Below the pieces are notes generated by a model, which searched no databases, was not told the origin of the DNA, and worked only from the letters and a program-made list of their open reading frames with translations. Made by a program: the position numbers and the translations under genes. Shown here in pieces: positions 54,329 to 62,914 of a stretch of 64,000 nucleotides of DNA; positions within the stretch are counted from its first letter, which is position 1; each line of letters opens with the position of its first letter. This DNA comes from Bacteroidia bacterium (GTDB taxonomy: Bacteria; Bacteroidota; Bacteroidia; J057): positions 1 to 64,000 of the forward strand of contig JAWPMV010000003.1 of the NCBI GenBank assembly GCA_033391075.1, written 5' to 3'.

Positions 54329-54887
54329 TTTTTTGTTATTCAGTTGGCTTGCCTTTTCGTCCTGCAGTTCGCAGGAAGGAAAGGTGAGTTTGTCTATACT
54401 AAATGAAGAAGGCAAAGAGATCAAAACCAAAGGAGGCATAACCTATGTAGAGCAAAAACCTTATTCGGGCATGCTTTACAAACTTTATCCCGCTACCACA
54501 GATACTCTTTATATCAAAAACTATCTAAGGGGAAAAGAGCATGGGAAATGGACACGATTTCATCCCGGAAATGAATTGAAAGAGCGGCGCTTTTTTCGAA
54601 ATGGCCGAAAAGAGGGAGAACATATTGCCTATTATCCAGGAGGGCAAATCCGTTTTAGCTATCAACTCGCCAATGATGTTTATGAGGGAAATAATCGGGA
54701 ATGGAATGCTAAAGGGAGATTGATTTTGGATATGAATTATGTCGCTGGACAGGAAGAAGGCTCTCAAAAGGTTTGGTATGACAATGGAAAGGTAAAGGCC
54801 AATTATATCATCCGAAAAGGGAGAAGATTTGGATTATTGGGGACTAAAAACTGCGTAAATGTTTCAGACAGTATTTTCAAGAATTAG
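54300..54887 (+). CDS. MORN-repeat (YwqK-like) lipoprotein
   Basis: A 195-residue lipoprotein: start at 54300 (a second in-frame ATG at 54291 adds three residues), lipobox FSSC. The middle is a run of MORN-like beta-hairpin repeats: KEHGKWTRFHPGNELKERRFFRNGRKEGEHIAYYPGGQIRFSY, EGNNREWNAKGRLILDMNYVAGQEEGSQKVWYDNGKVKANY. Such repeats also occur in YwqK-type proteins, but nothing here supports a toxin-antitoxin role. It overlaps the YHYH gene at its start and the SCO gene at its end by 29 bases each. Confidence 0.82.
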   Translation: MEILVRLLVNFLLFSWLAFSSCSSQEGKVSLSILNEEGKEIKTKGGITYVEQKPYSGMLYKLYPATTDTLYIKNYLRGKEHGKWTRFHPGNELKERRFFRNGRKEGEHIAYYPGGQIRFSYQLANDVYEGNNREWNAKGRLILDMNYVAGQEEGSQKVWYDNGKVKANYIIRKGRRFGLLGTKNCVNVSDSIFKN

Positions 54888-55509
54888 GCTTTGCACAATC
54901 CTGTTCTTATTTGTGGGATGTAAAGAAGAAGTCTTTCACCTACCCTATTATAATGAACCCGATTTTACTCCTCATTTTATAGAGGCAGGGGAAAGTATAG
55001 AGCAAGAAATCACTCATAGAATCGGGGATTTCTCTTTCAGCAATCAAGAGGGTAAGCAAATCGATCAGGCTTATATTTCCAACCGTATCCATGTAGCCAA
55101 CTTTATCTTTACCAGTTGCCCGAGTGTTTGCCCGGTGATGACCCAGAACGTCAAAGAGTTGGAAGAAGCCTATGCAGATCGGGAGGATTTTGCCATTCTT
55201 TCTTATAGTGTTACTCCCTGGATTGATGATGTGGAAAGGCTAGCTACCTATACCAAAAATCAGGACATCCTTTCCAATAACTGGCATTTTCTGACAGGGG
55301 AAAAAGGAAAGATTTATGACCTGGCCAGGACCTCCTATTTTGCAGAGGAAGATATCGGCTTCACCAAAGACAGTACAGAATTTCTCCATACAGAACATAT
55401 TCTCCTGGTAGATAAAACACAGAGAATCCGAGGCATCTACAATGGAACGCTACAATTAGAGATCAAGCAACTGATCAAGGACGTAGAGACCCTCTTACAA
55501 GAATCCTGA
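54859..55509 (+). CDS. SCO1/SenC-family copper chaperone lipoprotein
   Basis: A 216-residue thioredoxin-fold lipoprotein (lipobox LFVGC, Cys21). The SCO signature is present: Cys87 and Cys91 in FTSCPSVCPVM and the third copper ligand His177 in FLHTEHILLVD. It should bind copper in the periplasm, as in delivery to cytochrome oxidase CuA or copper homeostasis. It overlaps the MORN gene by 29 bases. No oxidase gene is nearby, so in this operon it may serve the YHYH/MORN proteins. A strong terminator follows. Confidence 0.9.
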   Translation: MFQTVFSRIRLCTILFLFVGCKEEVFHLPYYNEPDFTPHFIEAGESIEQEITHRIGDFSFSNQEGKQIDQAYISNRIHVANFIFTSCPSVCPVMTQNVKELEEAYADREDFAILSYSVTPWIDDVERLATYTKNQDILSNNWHFLTGEKGKIYDLARTSYFAEEDIGFTKDSTEFLHTEHILLVDKTQRIRGIYNGTLQLEIKQLIKDVETLLQES

Positions 55510-55537
55510 CAATAGCTTTTCGAAGCATATTTTCAAA

Positions 55538-55567
55538 CCCGCCGGAAATCTTTCGGCGGGTATTTTT
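55538..55567 (+). terminator. Rho-independent terminator
   Basis: CCCGCCG (55538-55544) pairs with CGGCGGG (55554-55560), with AAA/TTT continuing inside past a bulged G, followed by TATTTTT. It ends the YHYH/MORN/SCO operon. Confidence 0.88.
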
Positions 55568-55709
55568 GCTTTTAGGGGAAAGCCAATCCTCAGCTCTGAA
55601 ACATTTGTGATAGCGGTCAGCCTTATTTTTCCCTTTTTTTGCGCCCAACCTAAGAAAATTTATTCATCAGCCAGAGCTGATAACGTCCAGAAGATTTATC
55701 AATGAGTTT

Positions 55710-55824
55710 AAAAGGCCCCTTTCCCTCAGCATATCCAGACAAAACAGTATAGACAGCTAGTACAAGAGATTATTTTTTTAATCATTCTGTGCCCCTGGAA
55801 GGGAAAAGCCCAGGGGCCTTTTTT
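55710..55824 (+). ncRNA. Candidate structured small RNA ending in a terminator
   Basis: No gene on this strand lies between the SCO terminator and here, yet a perfect terminator hairpin (GCCCCTGG 55791-55798, CCAGGGGC 55810-55817, then CCTTTTTT) stands at the end. The segment 55710-55726 (AAAAGGCCCCTTTCCCT) is complementary in two blocks to 55800-55806 and 55813-55822, giving a 113-base molecule closed end to end, with a small inner hairpin GATTA/TAATC. Two mutually exclusive folds therefore exist. The size and shape recall 6S-like RNAs of Bacteroidota, but I cannot show homology. It abuts the stop of the convergent amidohydrolase gene. Confidence 0.5.
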
Positions 55825-57532
55825 ATCTTTCATAAATGCGTCTGCCCTGCAAATAGGTTTCATCTACTTTAACTGATCCAATACTGTTGGCAGATATATC
55901 GAATATATTTTTATTTAGAATGATCAGATCGGCTTCTTTCCCAACTTCCAGAGAACCGACTTTTGCTTCCTGCCTCATCACATAAGCTGCATTGAGGGTA
56001 TAAGCTTTTACGGCTTCTTCCAGACTTAGGGCCTGAGGTTCTCTGTTTACCGCATGCTGGATTCCGATAAACGGATTGAGGCTACTGACATCCCAATCGC
56101 TACTCAGGCTAATCCTCGCCTGGGCCTGATATAGGCTTTTGAGGGGAATATTGTTTTGGTTTAAAGCTGCGCCGATCAGGTAATCATTATCATGCCATTG
56201 ATCAGGTTGGGTAAAGTCTCCAGCTACTTGTGCATCAGCAGTCACATTTAGTTGTGCAAACCTGCCGTAATCTGCAGGATCTACATATTCGATATGGGTA
56301 AGTCTGTGCCGCCCCTGGCTGCTTCCACTTTCTTCAATCGCATTGAGGGCCTCATGTACCCCTCGATTCCCAATGGCATGGATATGGAAGTCAAAACCGC
56401 TACTTTCAAGGGCCGCTATATAGGCTGACATTCTTTGTTGATCGAAATAATTCAATCCATTATTTGTGGGCAAGCCAAAATAGTCAATCAAATAGTCATC
56501 ATGCATAGCAGATGTTGTATTATGAATGATTCCATCTGCATAGAGTTTGATCTGGTTGATCTTCAAAAGACTGTTGGGATCATCAGAATATAAAGCATTG
56601 AGTGCCGCTATTTGGCTGAGGTCATTTTCTGTGGGATAAGCCCATAAACCCAGATTTACCCGGGCTGTTAATTTACCTTCCTCTGCTACTTTCTGCCAGC
56701 TCTTATGATGTTCTCTTTTCCAGTAGGTGCGGGCATCGCAAATCGAAGTGATCCCATGCTTCGCCAATTCTGGCAAGGCAACATTCACCAGCCCATTATA
56801 ATCCTTTTGAGCCCCTTCACTGCTAGCAGCCAAAGCAAGATCGAGCAAAAGGTTGCCAGCATTATCAATCAGCAAGCCATTAGCTTCTCCATTTTCATCC
56901 CGCATGATGATTCCGCCGGGAGGATTGGGGGTATTCGCATCTATCCCCATAAGTTCGAGGGCTTTAGAATTACACCAGACCGAATGAGAAGTTTGCTCCA
57001 TAATAGCCACGGGCCGATTTGGGGCTTCATCATCCAGAATTTCTTTGGGAAGTCGAGTAGCCGAAAGAGGAACATTTATCCAATGTCCCCATCCCAGTAG
57101 CCATCCGTTTCCGGGATTGTCTTCCATCGCATCTGCAATATCTCTGGCATAATCCTCGGGATTTTCAATATTATCATTCAGGATAAATTGGAAATTCTCA
57201 GTAGCCGCTTCCAGTGGATGAACGTGAACATCATGAATACCTGGCATCATAAAAACTCCTTTCAAATCAATCATCTCAGCATCTGCACTTGCAAGCGCTT
57301 TTCCACCTTCATCATCTCCCACATATGTTATGATTCCCTCCTTCACGTAGATCGCACTGGCCCAGGTTTGAGCAGAATTTACCGTATAAATCTCTCCATT
57401 GAAGAAGAGTTTTTCCCTCGAATTTTCACGCTGCAGTCCGGGAGTCTCATCTTCACAAGCAGTTAGCATCATGAAAACAAATAATAATAACTGAACAATC
57501 ATGATAGGTAAAATTGCATGTGATCTTTTCAT
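55823..57532 (-). CDS. Amidohydrolase family 3 (YtcJ-like) lipoprotein
   Basis: A 569-residue lipoprotein; the ATG at 57532 gives a signal peptide ending LTAC (an in-frame start 48 bases upstream lacks one). Metal-dependent amidohydrolase motifs: MPGIHDVHVHPLEA (first His pair), FHIHAIGNRGVHEALNAIE, RLTHIEYVDPADYGRFAQLNVTADAQ, ISLSSDWDVSSLNPFIGI (Asp) and AYTLNAAYVMRQEAKVGSLEVGKEADLIIL. YtcJ-like enzymes hydrolyse N-substituted amides or cyclic amides. Unusually, a lipid anchor places this one in the periplasm. Confidence 0.88.
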   Translation of the reverse strand: MKRSHAILPIMIVQLLLFVFMMLTACEDETPGLQRENSREKLFFNGEIYTVNSAQTWASAIYVKEGIITYVGDDEGGKALASADAEMIDLKGVFMMPGIHDVHVHPLEAATENFQFILNDNIENPEDYARDIADAMEDNPGNGWLLGWGHWINVPLSATRLPKEILDDEAPNRPVAIMEQTSHSVWCNSKALELMGIDANTPNPPGGIIMRDENGEANGLLIDNAGNLLLDLALAASSEGAQKDYNGLVNVALPELAKHGITSICDARTYWKREHHKSWQKVAEEGKLTARVNLGLWAYPTENDLSQIAALNALYSDDPNSLLKINQIKLYADGIIHNTTSAMHDDYLIDYFGLPTNNGLNYFDQQRMSAYIAALESSGFDFHIHAIGNRGVHEALNAIEESGSSQGRHRLTHIEYVDPADYGRFAQLNVTADAQVAGDFTQPDQWHDNDYLIGAALNQNNIPLKSLYQAQARISLSSDWDVSSLNPFIGIQHAVNREPQALSLEEAVKAYTLNAAYVMRQEAKVGSLEVGKEADLIILNKNIFDISANSIGSVKVDETYLQGRRIYER

Positions 57533-57685
57533 CTTGAATGGCTCTTTATGTGAACGTTCCCATGAAGACAGATCATACACTTTTTTCCCCTAAAGCCAGT
57601 CGAACTAAATTCAGTGTAAATCTGTGCAGGCTTCTGATCGCCGCAGATAAAATGCATATATTGCAATTCCTCAAATCTCACTACC

Positions 57686-58864
57686 ATGAAAAAATTTGGC
57701 CGCTTTTTGCTGTTATTTCTGATCTTTCTCGCCGGAGGAACTGCTGTTTTTTTCTTCCTTTTCGCAGCTCAGAAAGTCAAGCGAAAAGAAGCAGCAGAGA
57801 TCACCCAGCTCAAGATCAATAAAGCTAATACCCTTCAACTGGCAGCAAAGGCTAAGAATGTAATTCTTTTGATTGGAGATGGTATGGGACTGGCTCAGGT
57901 GAGCGCAGGAATGGCCATCAACAATAATCAGCTACAATTGGAGAGATGTACGACCGTGGGACTCAGTAAAACTACTGCCGCCAATCGCTATATCACCGAT
58001 TCAGCTTCCGCAGCTACTGCTATGTCCAGTGGAAAAAAAACCAACAATGGAGCAATAGCTGTCACCCCGGATCAGGTAGCTACAGAAACCATTCTGGAAA
58101 TGGCTGAAAAGCAGGGAATGAGTACAGGCTTGATTGCTACCTCTAAAATCACCCATGCTACTCCAGCTGCCTTCATTGCACATGAGAAAAATCGAGAGTC
58201 CTATGAAGCCATAGCAGCAGATTTTCTGGAAACAGAGGTAGATGTTGTGATTGGTGGGGGAATGAAAAACTTTGCTCAGCGTGAAGACGAACGAAACCTG
58301 ATCGACGAACTAAAAAAACTGGGCTATGAGATATTTGAAAGCATGGAATCTCTGCTACAATCTGATTCGAAAAAACTATATGCGCTATGTGCAGAAGAAG
58401 ATATGCCAACGATGATCGAAGGCCGAGGAGACTTTCTGGGAAATGCCATACAGACCGCTATTGCCAGACTTTCCCAAAATGAAAAGGGCTTTTTTCTTAT
58501 GGCTGAATCTTCCCAAATTGATTGGGGAGGTCATGACAATAATGCCGACTACGTAATCACGGAAATGCTGGATTTTGATCAGAGTATTGGGCAGGTACTG
58601 GATTTTGCAGCTCAGGATTCTCAAACCCTGGTCATCATAACGGCGGATCATGAAACCGGTGGACTTTCCATTACGGACTATGATCAGGAACTCAAGGAAT
58701 TTGATTTAAAATTCAGCACCTTCGGACATACCCCCATTATGATTCCCGTTTATGCCTATGGCCCCGGTTCGGAAGCGTTTACAGGGATCTATGAAAATAC
58801 CGAGATCTTTTTCAAAATGGTGCAGGCCTTGGGTTTGAATACCAAGCAGGCAAATTCGGACTGA
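57686..58864 (+). CDS. phoA: PhoA-family alkaline phosphatase
   Basis: A 392-residue exported phosphatase of the alkaline phosphatase superfamily; the N-terminal hydrophobic stretch (about 7-27) may stay as an anchor. Active-site features: Asp65 in IGDGMG (metal), nucleophile Ser106 in TDSASAATAMSSG, QIDWGGHDNN (metal ligands His/Asp) and TADHETGGL. It is slightly shorter than E. coli PhoA. It releases phosphate from monoesters outside the membrane. A region with a 13-bp hairpin separates it from the next gene. Confidence 0.9.
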   Translation: MKKFGRFLLLFLIFLAGGTAVFFFLFAAQKVKRKEAAEITQLKINKANTLQLAAKAKNVILLIGDGMGLAQVSAGMAINNNQLQLERCTTVGLSKTTAANRYITDSASAATAMSSGKKTNNGAIAVTPDQVATETILEMAEKQGMSTGLIATSKITHATPAAFIAHEKNRESYEAIAADFLETEVDVVIGGGMKNFAQREDERNLIDELKKLGYEIFESMESLLQSDSKKLYALCAEEDMPTMIEGRGDFLGNAIQTAIARLSQNEKGFFLMAESSQIDWGGHDNNADYVITEMLDFDQSIGQVLDFAAQDSQTLVIITADHETGGLSITDYDQELKEFDLKFSTFGHTPIMIPVYAYGPGSEAFTGIYENTEIFFKMVQALGLNTKQANSD

Positions 58865-58877
58865 TGCATCATTTCCG

Positions 58878-58912
58878 GATTCAGTTCCGTCCTTTAAGAA
58901 AGGACGCGAATC
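58878..58912 (+). promoter_or_regulatory. Hairpin abutting a start codon
   Basis: CGTCCTTT (58888-58895) and AAAGGACG (58899-58906) form a perfect 8-bp stem with a 3-base loop, extended outward by GATTC (58878-58882) and GAATC (58908-58912), and ending exactly before the ATG at 58913. There is no T-run, so it is not a terminator; it could hide the ribosome site of the downstream gene. Confidence 0.55.
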
Positions 58913-60166
58913 ATGCAACAACATTTACTACTCAAAATAGGCCTATTTTTCCTGGGTTTACAACTCCTTTCCTGTGAAGGACAAACTCCTCTTCCTCAAA
59001 GAGAACTCATTGACTCCATGGACTTCTTTTTTGAAGAAGGAAGTGGTGAAATCCCCACCTTCATCTCCATAAATTCACAGGAGGATGGAAAGCACATTTA
59101 CACATTTAGTCCTGTAGCATCTGAAACACATCAGGTTTCTATCCCGCAAAATTTTCAGGCTGAGGCTTATACGATAAGCTATATTAGTGATGCCAACTAT
59201 ACCTATTTAGGGAAAAAGGTCATGGTAAGGACCTTCCGAGATATCCGAACAAAATCTATTGTCCATTCGGCTCCGGATGAGTTTAGCTTTGATTACAAAA
59301 AACTCACCATTACTTCATCCCGGCCTATTGAAGCTTTTATAAATGGACCCGGCGGCAATTACTATAATAAAATTGCTCCGGATGGTTTATCTGCAAAACT
59401 TGAGTTGGGAGTCACAAGTCTTTCCGGGCGAGGCAGAGTAATCATTGCAAAACTTCAAGATGAGAACGCCTATCGATATTACAGTTTTGAGGACCCTATG
59501 CTCTATCCCGGCGATAGTCTGGATATCTCTACTTTCAGTACAGTTAATCAGGTTCAGGAGATAAGCCTGGATAATAAGGTGCGAAGCGGACGCATGGCTT
59601 ATTACACCCTTTATCCCAGTCAACAAAAGTTGGGAAAAATATACGATTCCTATAAAATGGGATTTACGCCCGGTTTTCCTCTGATCTCTGGGGATTTTAC
59701 CTACTTAAGTACGGGAGATTTCCTTGATGAGGATGGCAGGCGCGGAATATTTGTCTCAAAAGGAATCGAACAGAAGCTCAAACCTTTGGATTTCAATATC
59801 GATGTATCCGATCCTACTTTCTCTGGCTTTCAGCAAAATATTTCAGCCGTAGATATCCAGGCAAACTCTTTTCAGGGAGAGCATTATTTTTGGCACCATT
59901 TCGATGGGATTTGGGAAGGATTTCAAGTAATAAAGCCTGAACTTTCTCAGGAAGTTTTAGATAAATTTCCTGACTTGGCCAAAGATTCGGAGCTCTATGC
60001 CAGTACTCTTTTGCGAAAAAAGCCAGGGCCTGATATCGCTTATGATGATCTTGTCCTCCCCGGCAATCGTTTCTTTTTTAGTTTCTATCAAAGTTCACCC
60101 GCTTATCCCTACTATACAAAAGAAGGCGACTTATTTCTCATGGAAGCAACGGTCATAAAATTTTAA
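58913..60166 (+). CDS. Lipoprotein of unknown function
   Basis: A 417-residue lipoprotein (lipobox LLSC near residue 21). The mature part is beta-rich with no family I recognise; segments such as GKKVMVRTFRDIRTKSIVHSAPDEFSFDYKKL and FSGFQQNISAVDIQANSFQGEHYFWHHFDGIWEGFQVIKP look like an eight-strand or carbohydrate-binding-like fold. It follows the alkaline phosphatase after 48 bases containing the hairpin, so the two may share a transcript. A terminator follows its stop. Confidence 0.65.
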   Translation: MQQHLLLKIGLFFLGLQLLSCEGQTPLPQRELIDSMDFFFEEGSGEIPTFISINSQEDGKHIYTFSPVASETHQVSIPQNFQAEAYTISYISDANYTYLGKKVMVRTFRDIRTKSIVHSAPDEFSFDYKKLTITSSRPIEAFINGPGGNYYNKIAPDGLSAKLELGVTSLSGRGRVIIAKLQDENAYRYYSFEDPMLYPGDSLDISTFSTVNQVQEISLDNKVRSGRMAYYTLYPSQQKLGKIYDSYKMGFTPGFPLISGDFTYLSTGDFLDEDGRRGIFVSKGIEQKLKPLDFNIDVSDPTFSGFQQNISAVDIQANSFQGEHYFWHHFDGIWEGFQVIKPELSQEVLDKFPDLAKDSELYASTLLRKKPGPDIAYDDLVLPGNRFFFSFYQSSPAYPYYTKEGDLFLMEATVIKF

Positions 60167-60194
60167 TACTAAAGTGAGCCAGAATAAGAACTTT

Positions 60195-60222
60195 AGGCCC
60201 TGAAATTTCAGGGCCTTTTTTT
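60195..60222 (+). terminator. Rho-independent terminator
   Basis: AGGCCCTGA and TCAGGGCCT (60195-60216) form a perfect palindromic stem with an AATT loop, followed by TTTTTT. It ends the alkaline phosphatase / lipoprotein transcript. Confidence 0.9.
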
Positions 60223-60314
60223 CTTCCTTCACATAGTAAATATCCTTCTTCACATATAAATGACTTCTCTTAAAAAAGAATAGCATCGATTTTAGATGAA
60301 AATAAAATCACGCT

Positions 60315-61133
60315 ATGAACTTTATTCACAAATTTTCCTTTTCCCTCATCTTATTGGCCATGAGTTTTGGTCAGGCCTTTCCCCAAAAGTCCCCTAAACA
60401 TCAGGTACTCGTCCTGGGAAGCTATCACATGAACAATCCGGGCATGGATGTACACAATATCGAGGCGGATGATGTATTGGCTGAAAAACGCCAGAAAGAA
60501 ATCCAGGATTTGGTGGATATGCTTGCAAAATTTCGCCCAACAAAAATCGCTATCGAAAGGCGCTGGCAAACAAAAAGTGATACCCTGGCCCGTCAACGAT
60601 ATGCTCAGTACCTCAAGGGTGAACACACACTCAGCAAAAGTGAAACCCAGCAAGTCGGATTCCGCCTTGCCAAACAATTAGGACATGCTGATATCTATCC
60701 TATAGATGCTCCCGGCAATTTCCCTTTCAACGAACTGGTACAATATGCCAATGAAAATGGGCAGGGGGATTTCTTTCTTGAGGCTAATGCATGGATGCAA
60801 AATTTCATTCAGGAAGAACAAGAATATATGAAGAGCCATACAGTAGCCGAAATCCTGGGCAGGCATAATGATCCGGAGCGTATCAAAGAAGGTCACGGTA
60901 TGTACATCTCCATGCTGCAAATTGGGAAAAAGCATGAGTATCCAGGAGCCAATCTAGTCGCAGAATGGTATGAGCGAAACCTGAAAATCCATGCCAATCT
61001 CACCCGCATTGTAGATCAGGAAGAAGAGCGCATACTGGTAATCTTTGGCTCAGGACATGCTCCGATTTTAAGAGAGTTGGTTCAGTATGATCCGGATTAT
61101 GAATTGGTAGAATACAGCAAATTTGTAAAGTAG
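60315..61133 (+). CDS. DUF5694 exported protein (TraB/EreA-like fold)
   Basis: A 272-residue exported protein (signal peptide about 1-23, ending AFPQ). The VLVLGSYHMNNPGMDVHNIEADDVL start, PTKIAIERRW and C-terminal RILVIFGSGHAPILREL match DUF5694, related to the TraB/Tiki and erythromycin-esterase-like superfamily that uses His and Glu pairs (here the SYH and IERRW motifs and the GSGH motif). It could be a metal-dependent peptidase or hydrolase. It is 5 bases upstream of a membrane metalloprotease-like gene, in a unit with a LytS/LytTR pair. Confidence 0.82.
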   Translation: MNFIHKFSFSLILLAMSFGQAFPQKSPKHQVLVLGSYHMNNPGMDVHNIEADDVLAEKRQKEIQDLVDMLAKFRPTKIAIERRWQTKSDTLARQRYAQYLKGEHTLSKSETQQVGFRLAKQLGHADIYPIDAPGNFPFNELVQYANENGQGDFFLEANAWMQNFIQEEQEYMKSHTVAEILGRHNDPERIKEGHGMYISMLQIGKKHEYPGANLVAEWYERNLKIHANLTRIVDQEEERILVIFGSGHAPILRELVQYDPDYELVEYSKFVK

Positions 61134-61138
61134 ATCCC

Positions 61139-61834
61139 ATGCTCAAAGTCAATCTTAGTTTCAAAACCCTCTTTGCTTTTCTTGTCCTCATGCTATTGCT
61201 GGGAGAGGCCCACGAACTGGCACACATTTTCACGGGCTATGGATTTTGCGGATGTTGGGGAGAAAGAGATTTCAATGTCTGGGGACTCTGCGAAGGATGC
61301 CGAGACGCTAATCCCTGGGCCATCATTGCGACCTTTATGGGGCCCATATTTACCTTTTCTCTGATTTGGTTGGGCAGGTATTTTTTACTCACTGGAGAGG
61401 CTGATAAAAGAAGCCTGGGTTTCGTACTTATATTCGCCAATATCCCTTTCGCCCGCATACTTACGGCTGCCATGGGAGGAGGAGATGAAGTCTATGGCTT
61501 ACGGGTCATTTTTGAAAATGAAAACAACTTTACCTTGATTTGGATGATAGGATTGGCGCTCGTATTGGCAGCAGCGATTCCTCCTTTGATCACTGCATGG
61601 AAATCCCTGGCTCCAAAAGGGAGGATCTGGTACTTTCTTGCCTTTTTCCTGCTCCCCATGTTTCTCGCTTTTGGCATTATACTCATCGGGCTAAATGGTT
61701 TACTGGAACAAGGTGTTTTGGCAGATTCTCTCATTTGGGGTACGCCATTGTTGATAACAATCCATACTTTTATAGTAGCTGTTCTGGTCGCTCTAAGCTT
61801 TCGCTGGAACTACCAAATGGCGAGACCTCTTTAA
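61139..61834 (+). CDS. M50-like membrane metalloprotease
   Basis: A 231-residue membrane protein with about five helices. A zinc motif HELAH (25-29) sits in the first helix (LLLGEAHELAHIFTG). A Cys cluster follows (Cys37, Cys39, Cys51, Cys54 in CGC and CEGC), then a GP-containing helix (ATFMGPIFTFSLIWLG) and a helix with Asn-Ile-Pro and Gly-Asp (ANIPFARILTAAMGGGDE) that could supply the third ligand, as in site-2-type (M50) proteases. This is a compact member or relative of that family; the Cys cluster is unusual. It is 5 bases after DUF5694 and 12 bases before the kinase start. Confidence 0.7.
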   Translation: MLKVNLSFKTLFAFLVLMLLLGEAHELAHIFTGYGFCGCWGERDFNVWGLCEGCRDANPWAIIATFMGPIFTFSLIWLGRYFLLTGEADKRSLGFVLIFANIPFARILTAAMGGGDEVYGLRVIFENENNFTLIWMIGLALVLAAAIPPLITAWKSLAPKGRIWYFLAFFLLPMFLAFGIILIGLNGLLEQGVLADSLIWGTPLLITIHTFIVAVLVALSFRWNYQMARPL

Positions 61835-61846
61835 TTGAGAAGCAAT

Positions 61847-62914
61847 ATGTTCAAAGCAGAACAAGGCCTGGTCCGTTTACTTATCCCTTTTGTTATTGGC
61901 ACAATGCTGTATGTATTCGTGTACATCCTGCATTATTTCAATGAAATGGATTCCAGCTGGCTGGGCTTTTTTATCCTGACCTTGCCGGTAATTCTGGTGT
62001 TTGAAATTGACCACCAGATCACCCGATACTATCAAAGAAAGTATCCCAAGCCTCAAGGTTTCTTCAAGAGCATATTGCTTCCCTTTCTCCTCAGCCTGGC
62101 AATTTGCCTGGTCATAGTATTTGCCATGTATATTCCCTTTAAAAACTGGGAGATTCGCAATGGTTCAGTTGATTCTATTGGACTTTACCATATTACTTCC
62201 ATTGGAATTCAGATCTTCCTCACAGTGGTCATTGCCAATACCATTCATCAGATCATATTTCTGGTTAGACGCTGGAAGGAAGAAGCCGTAAAAAGCGAGC
62301 AATTGAAAAAGGAGAATGTAAAAGCTCGGCTGCGAACTTTAAGAAATCAGATTTCCCCACATTTCCTCTTTAATAATTTCAATACCCTATACGGTCTGAT
62401 TGATCAGGAACCTCAGCAAGCCAAAGCCTATTTGCATAAGTTATCGGAATTGTATCGGCAAGTGTTGGCGAAGCGAAATGAAGAATTGATTTCCCTGGAA
62501 GAGGAACTGGAAACCCTGGAAGCTTACCTCTACCTGATCCGGGTACGCTTTCCCCAGGATATAGAAATCGAACTTACGCTGGAAGAACAGAAGCGAGAGT
62601 ATCACATCCCTCCTATGAGCCTTCAGATGTTGGTAGAAAATGCGATCAAACACAATGCATTCGATGAGGATCACCCTCTGAAAATTCATATCGAACAAAG
62701 GGGTGATCAAATCACCGTCCACAATTCCAGGCAAGAGAAAGAAGACCATACACCTTCTATGGGCATAGGGCTTGAAAATATTGATAATCGTTATCAGCTT
62801 TTATCGGATCGTAGCATTAAAATTGAGGAAAATCCTTCCTCCTACCGAGTTATTATTCCCCTGCTAAAGATTTCAGGTATCCATGAATCGAAGTTTGCAT
62901 ATACTCATCATTGA
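61847..62914 (+). CDS. LytS-type sensor histidine kinase
   Basis: A 355-residue membrane kinase. The ATG at 61847 is chosen over an upstream TTG at 61835. Four hydrophobic helices lie in the first 140 residues, then a short coiled coil and the phospho-acceptor His172 in QISPHFLFNNFNTLYGLID. The ATPase domain shows PMSLQMLVENAIKHNAF (N box) and SMGIGLENIDNRYQLL (G box). The 3' end overlaps the response-regulator gene by 32 bases. It directly follows the M50-like gene, so that protease and the kinase are made together. Confidence 0.92.
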   Translation: MFKAEQGLVRLLIPFVIGTMLYVFVYILHYFNEMDSSWLGFFILTLPVILVFEIDHQITRYYQRKYPKPQGFFKSILLPFLLSLAICLVIVFAMYIPFKNWEIRNGSVDSIGLYHITSIGIQIFLTVVIANTIHQIIFLVRRWKEEAVKSEQLKKENVKARLRTLRNQISPHFLFNNFNTLYGLIDQEPQQAKAYLHKLSELYRQVLAKRNEELISLEEELETLEAYLYLIRVRFPQDIEIELTLEEQKREYHIPPMSLQMLVENAIKHNAFDEDHPLKIHIEQRGDQITVHNSRQEKEDHTPSMGIGLENIDNRYQLLSDRSIKIEENPSSYRVIIPLLKISGIHESKFAYTHH

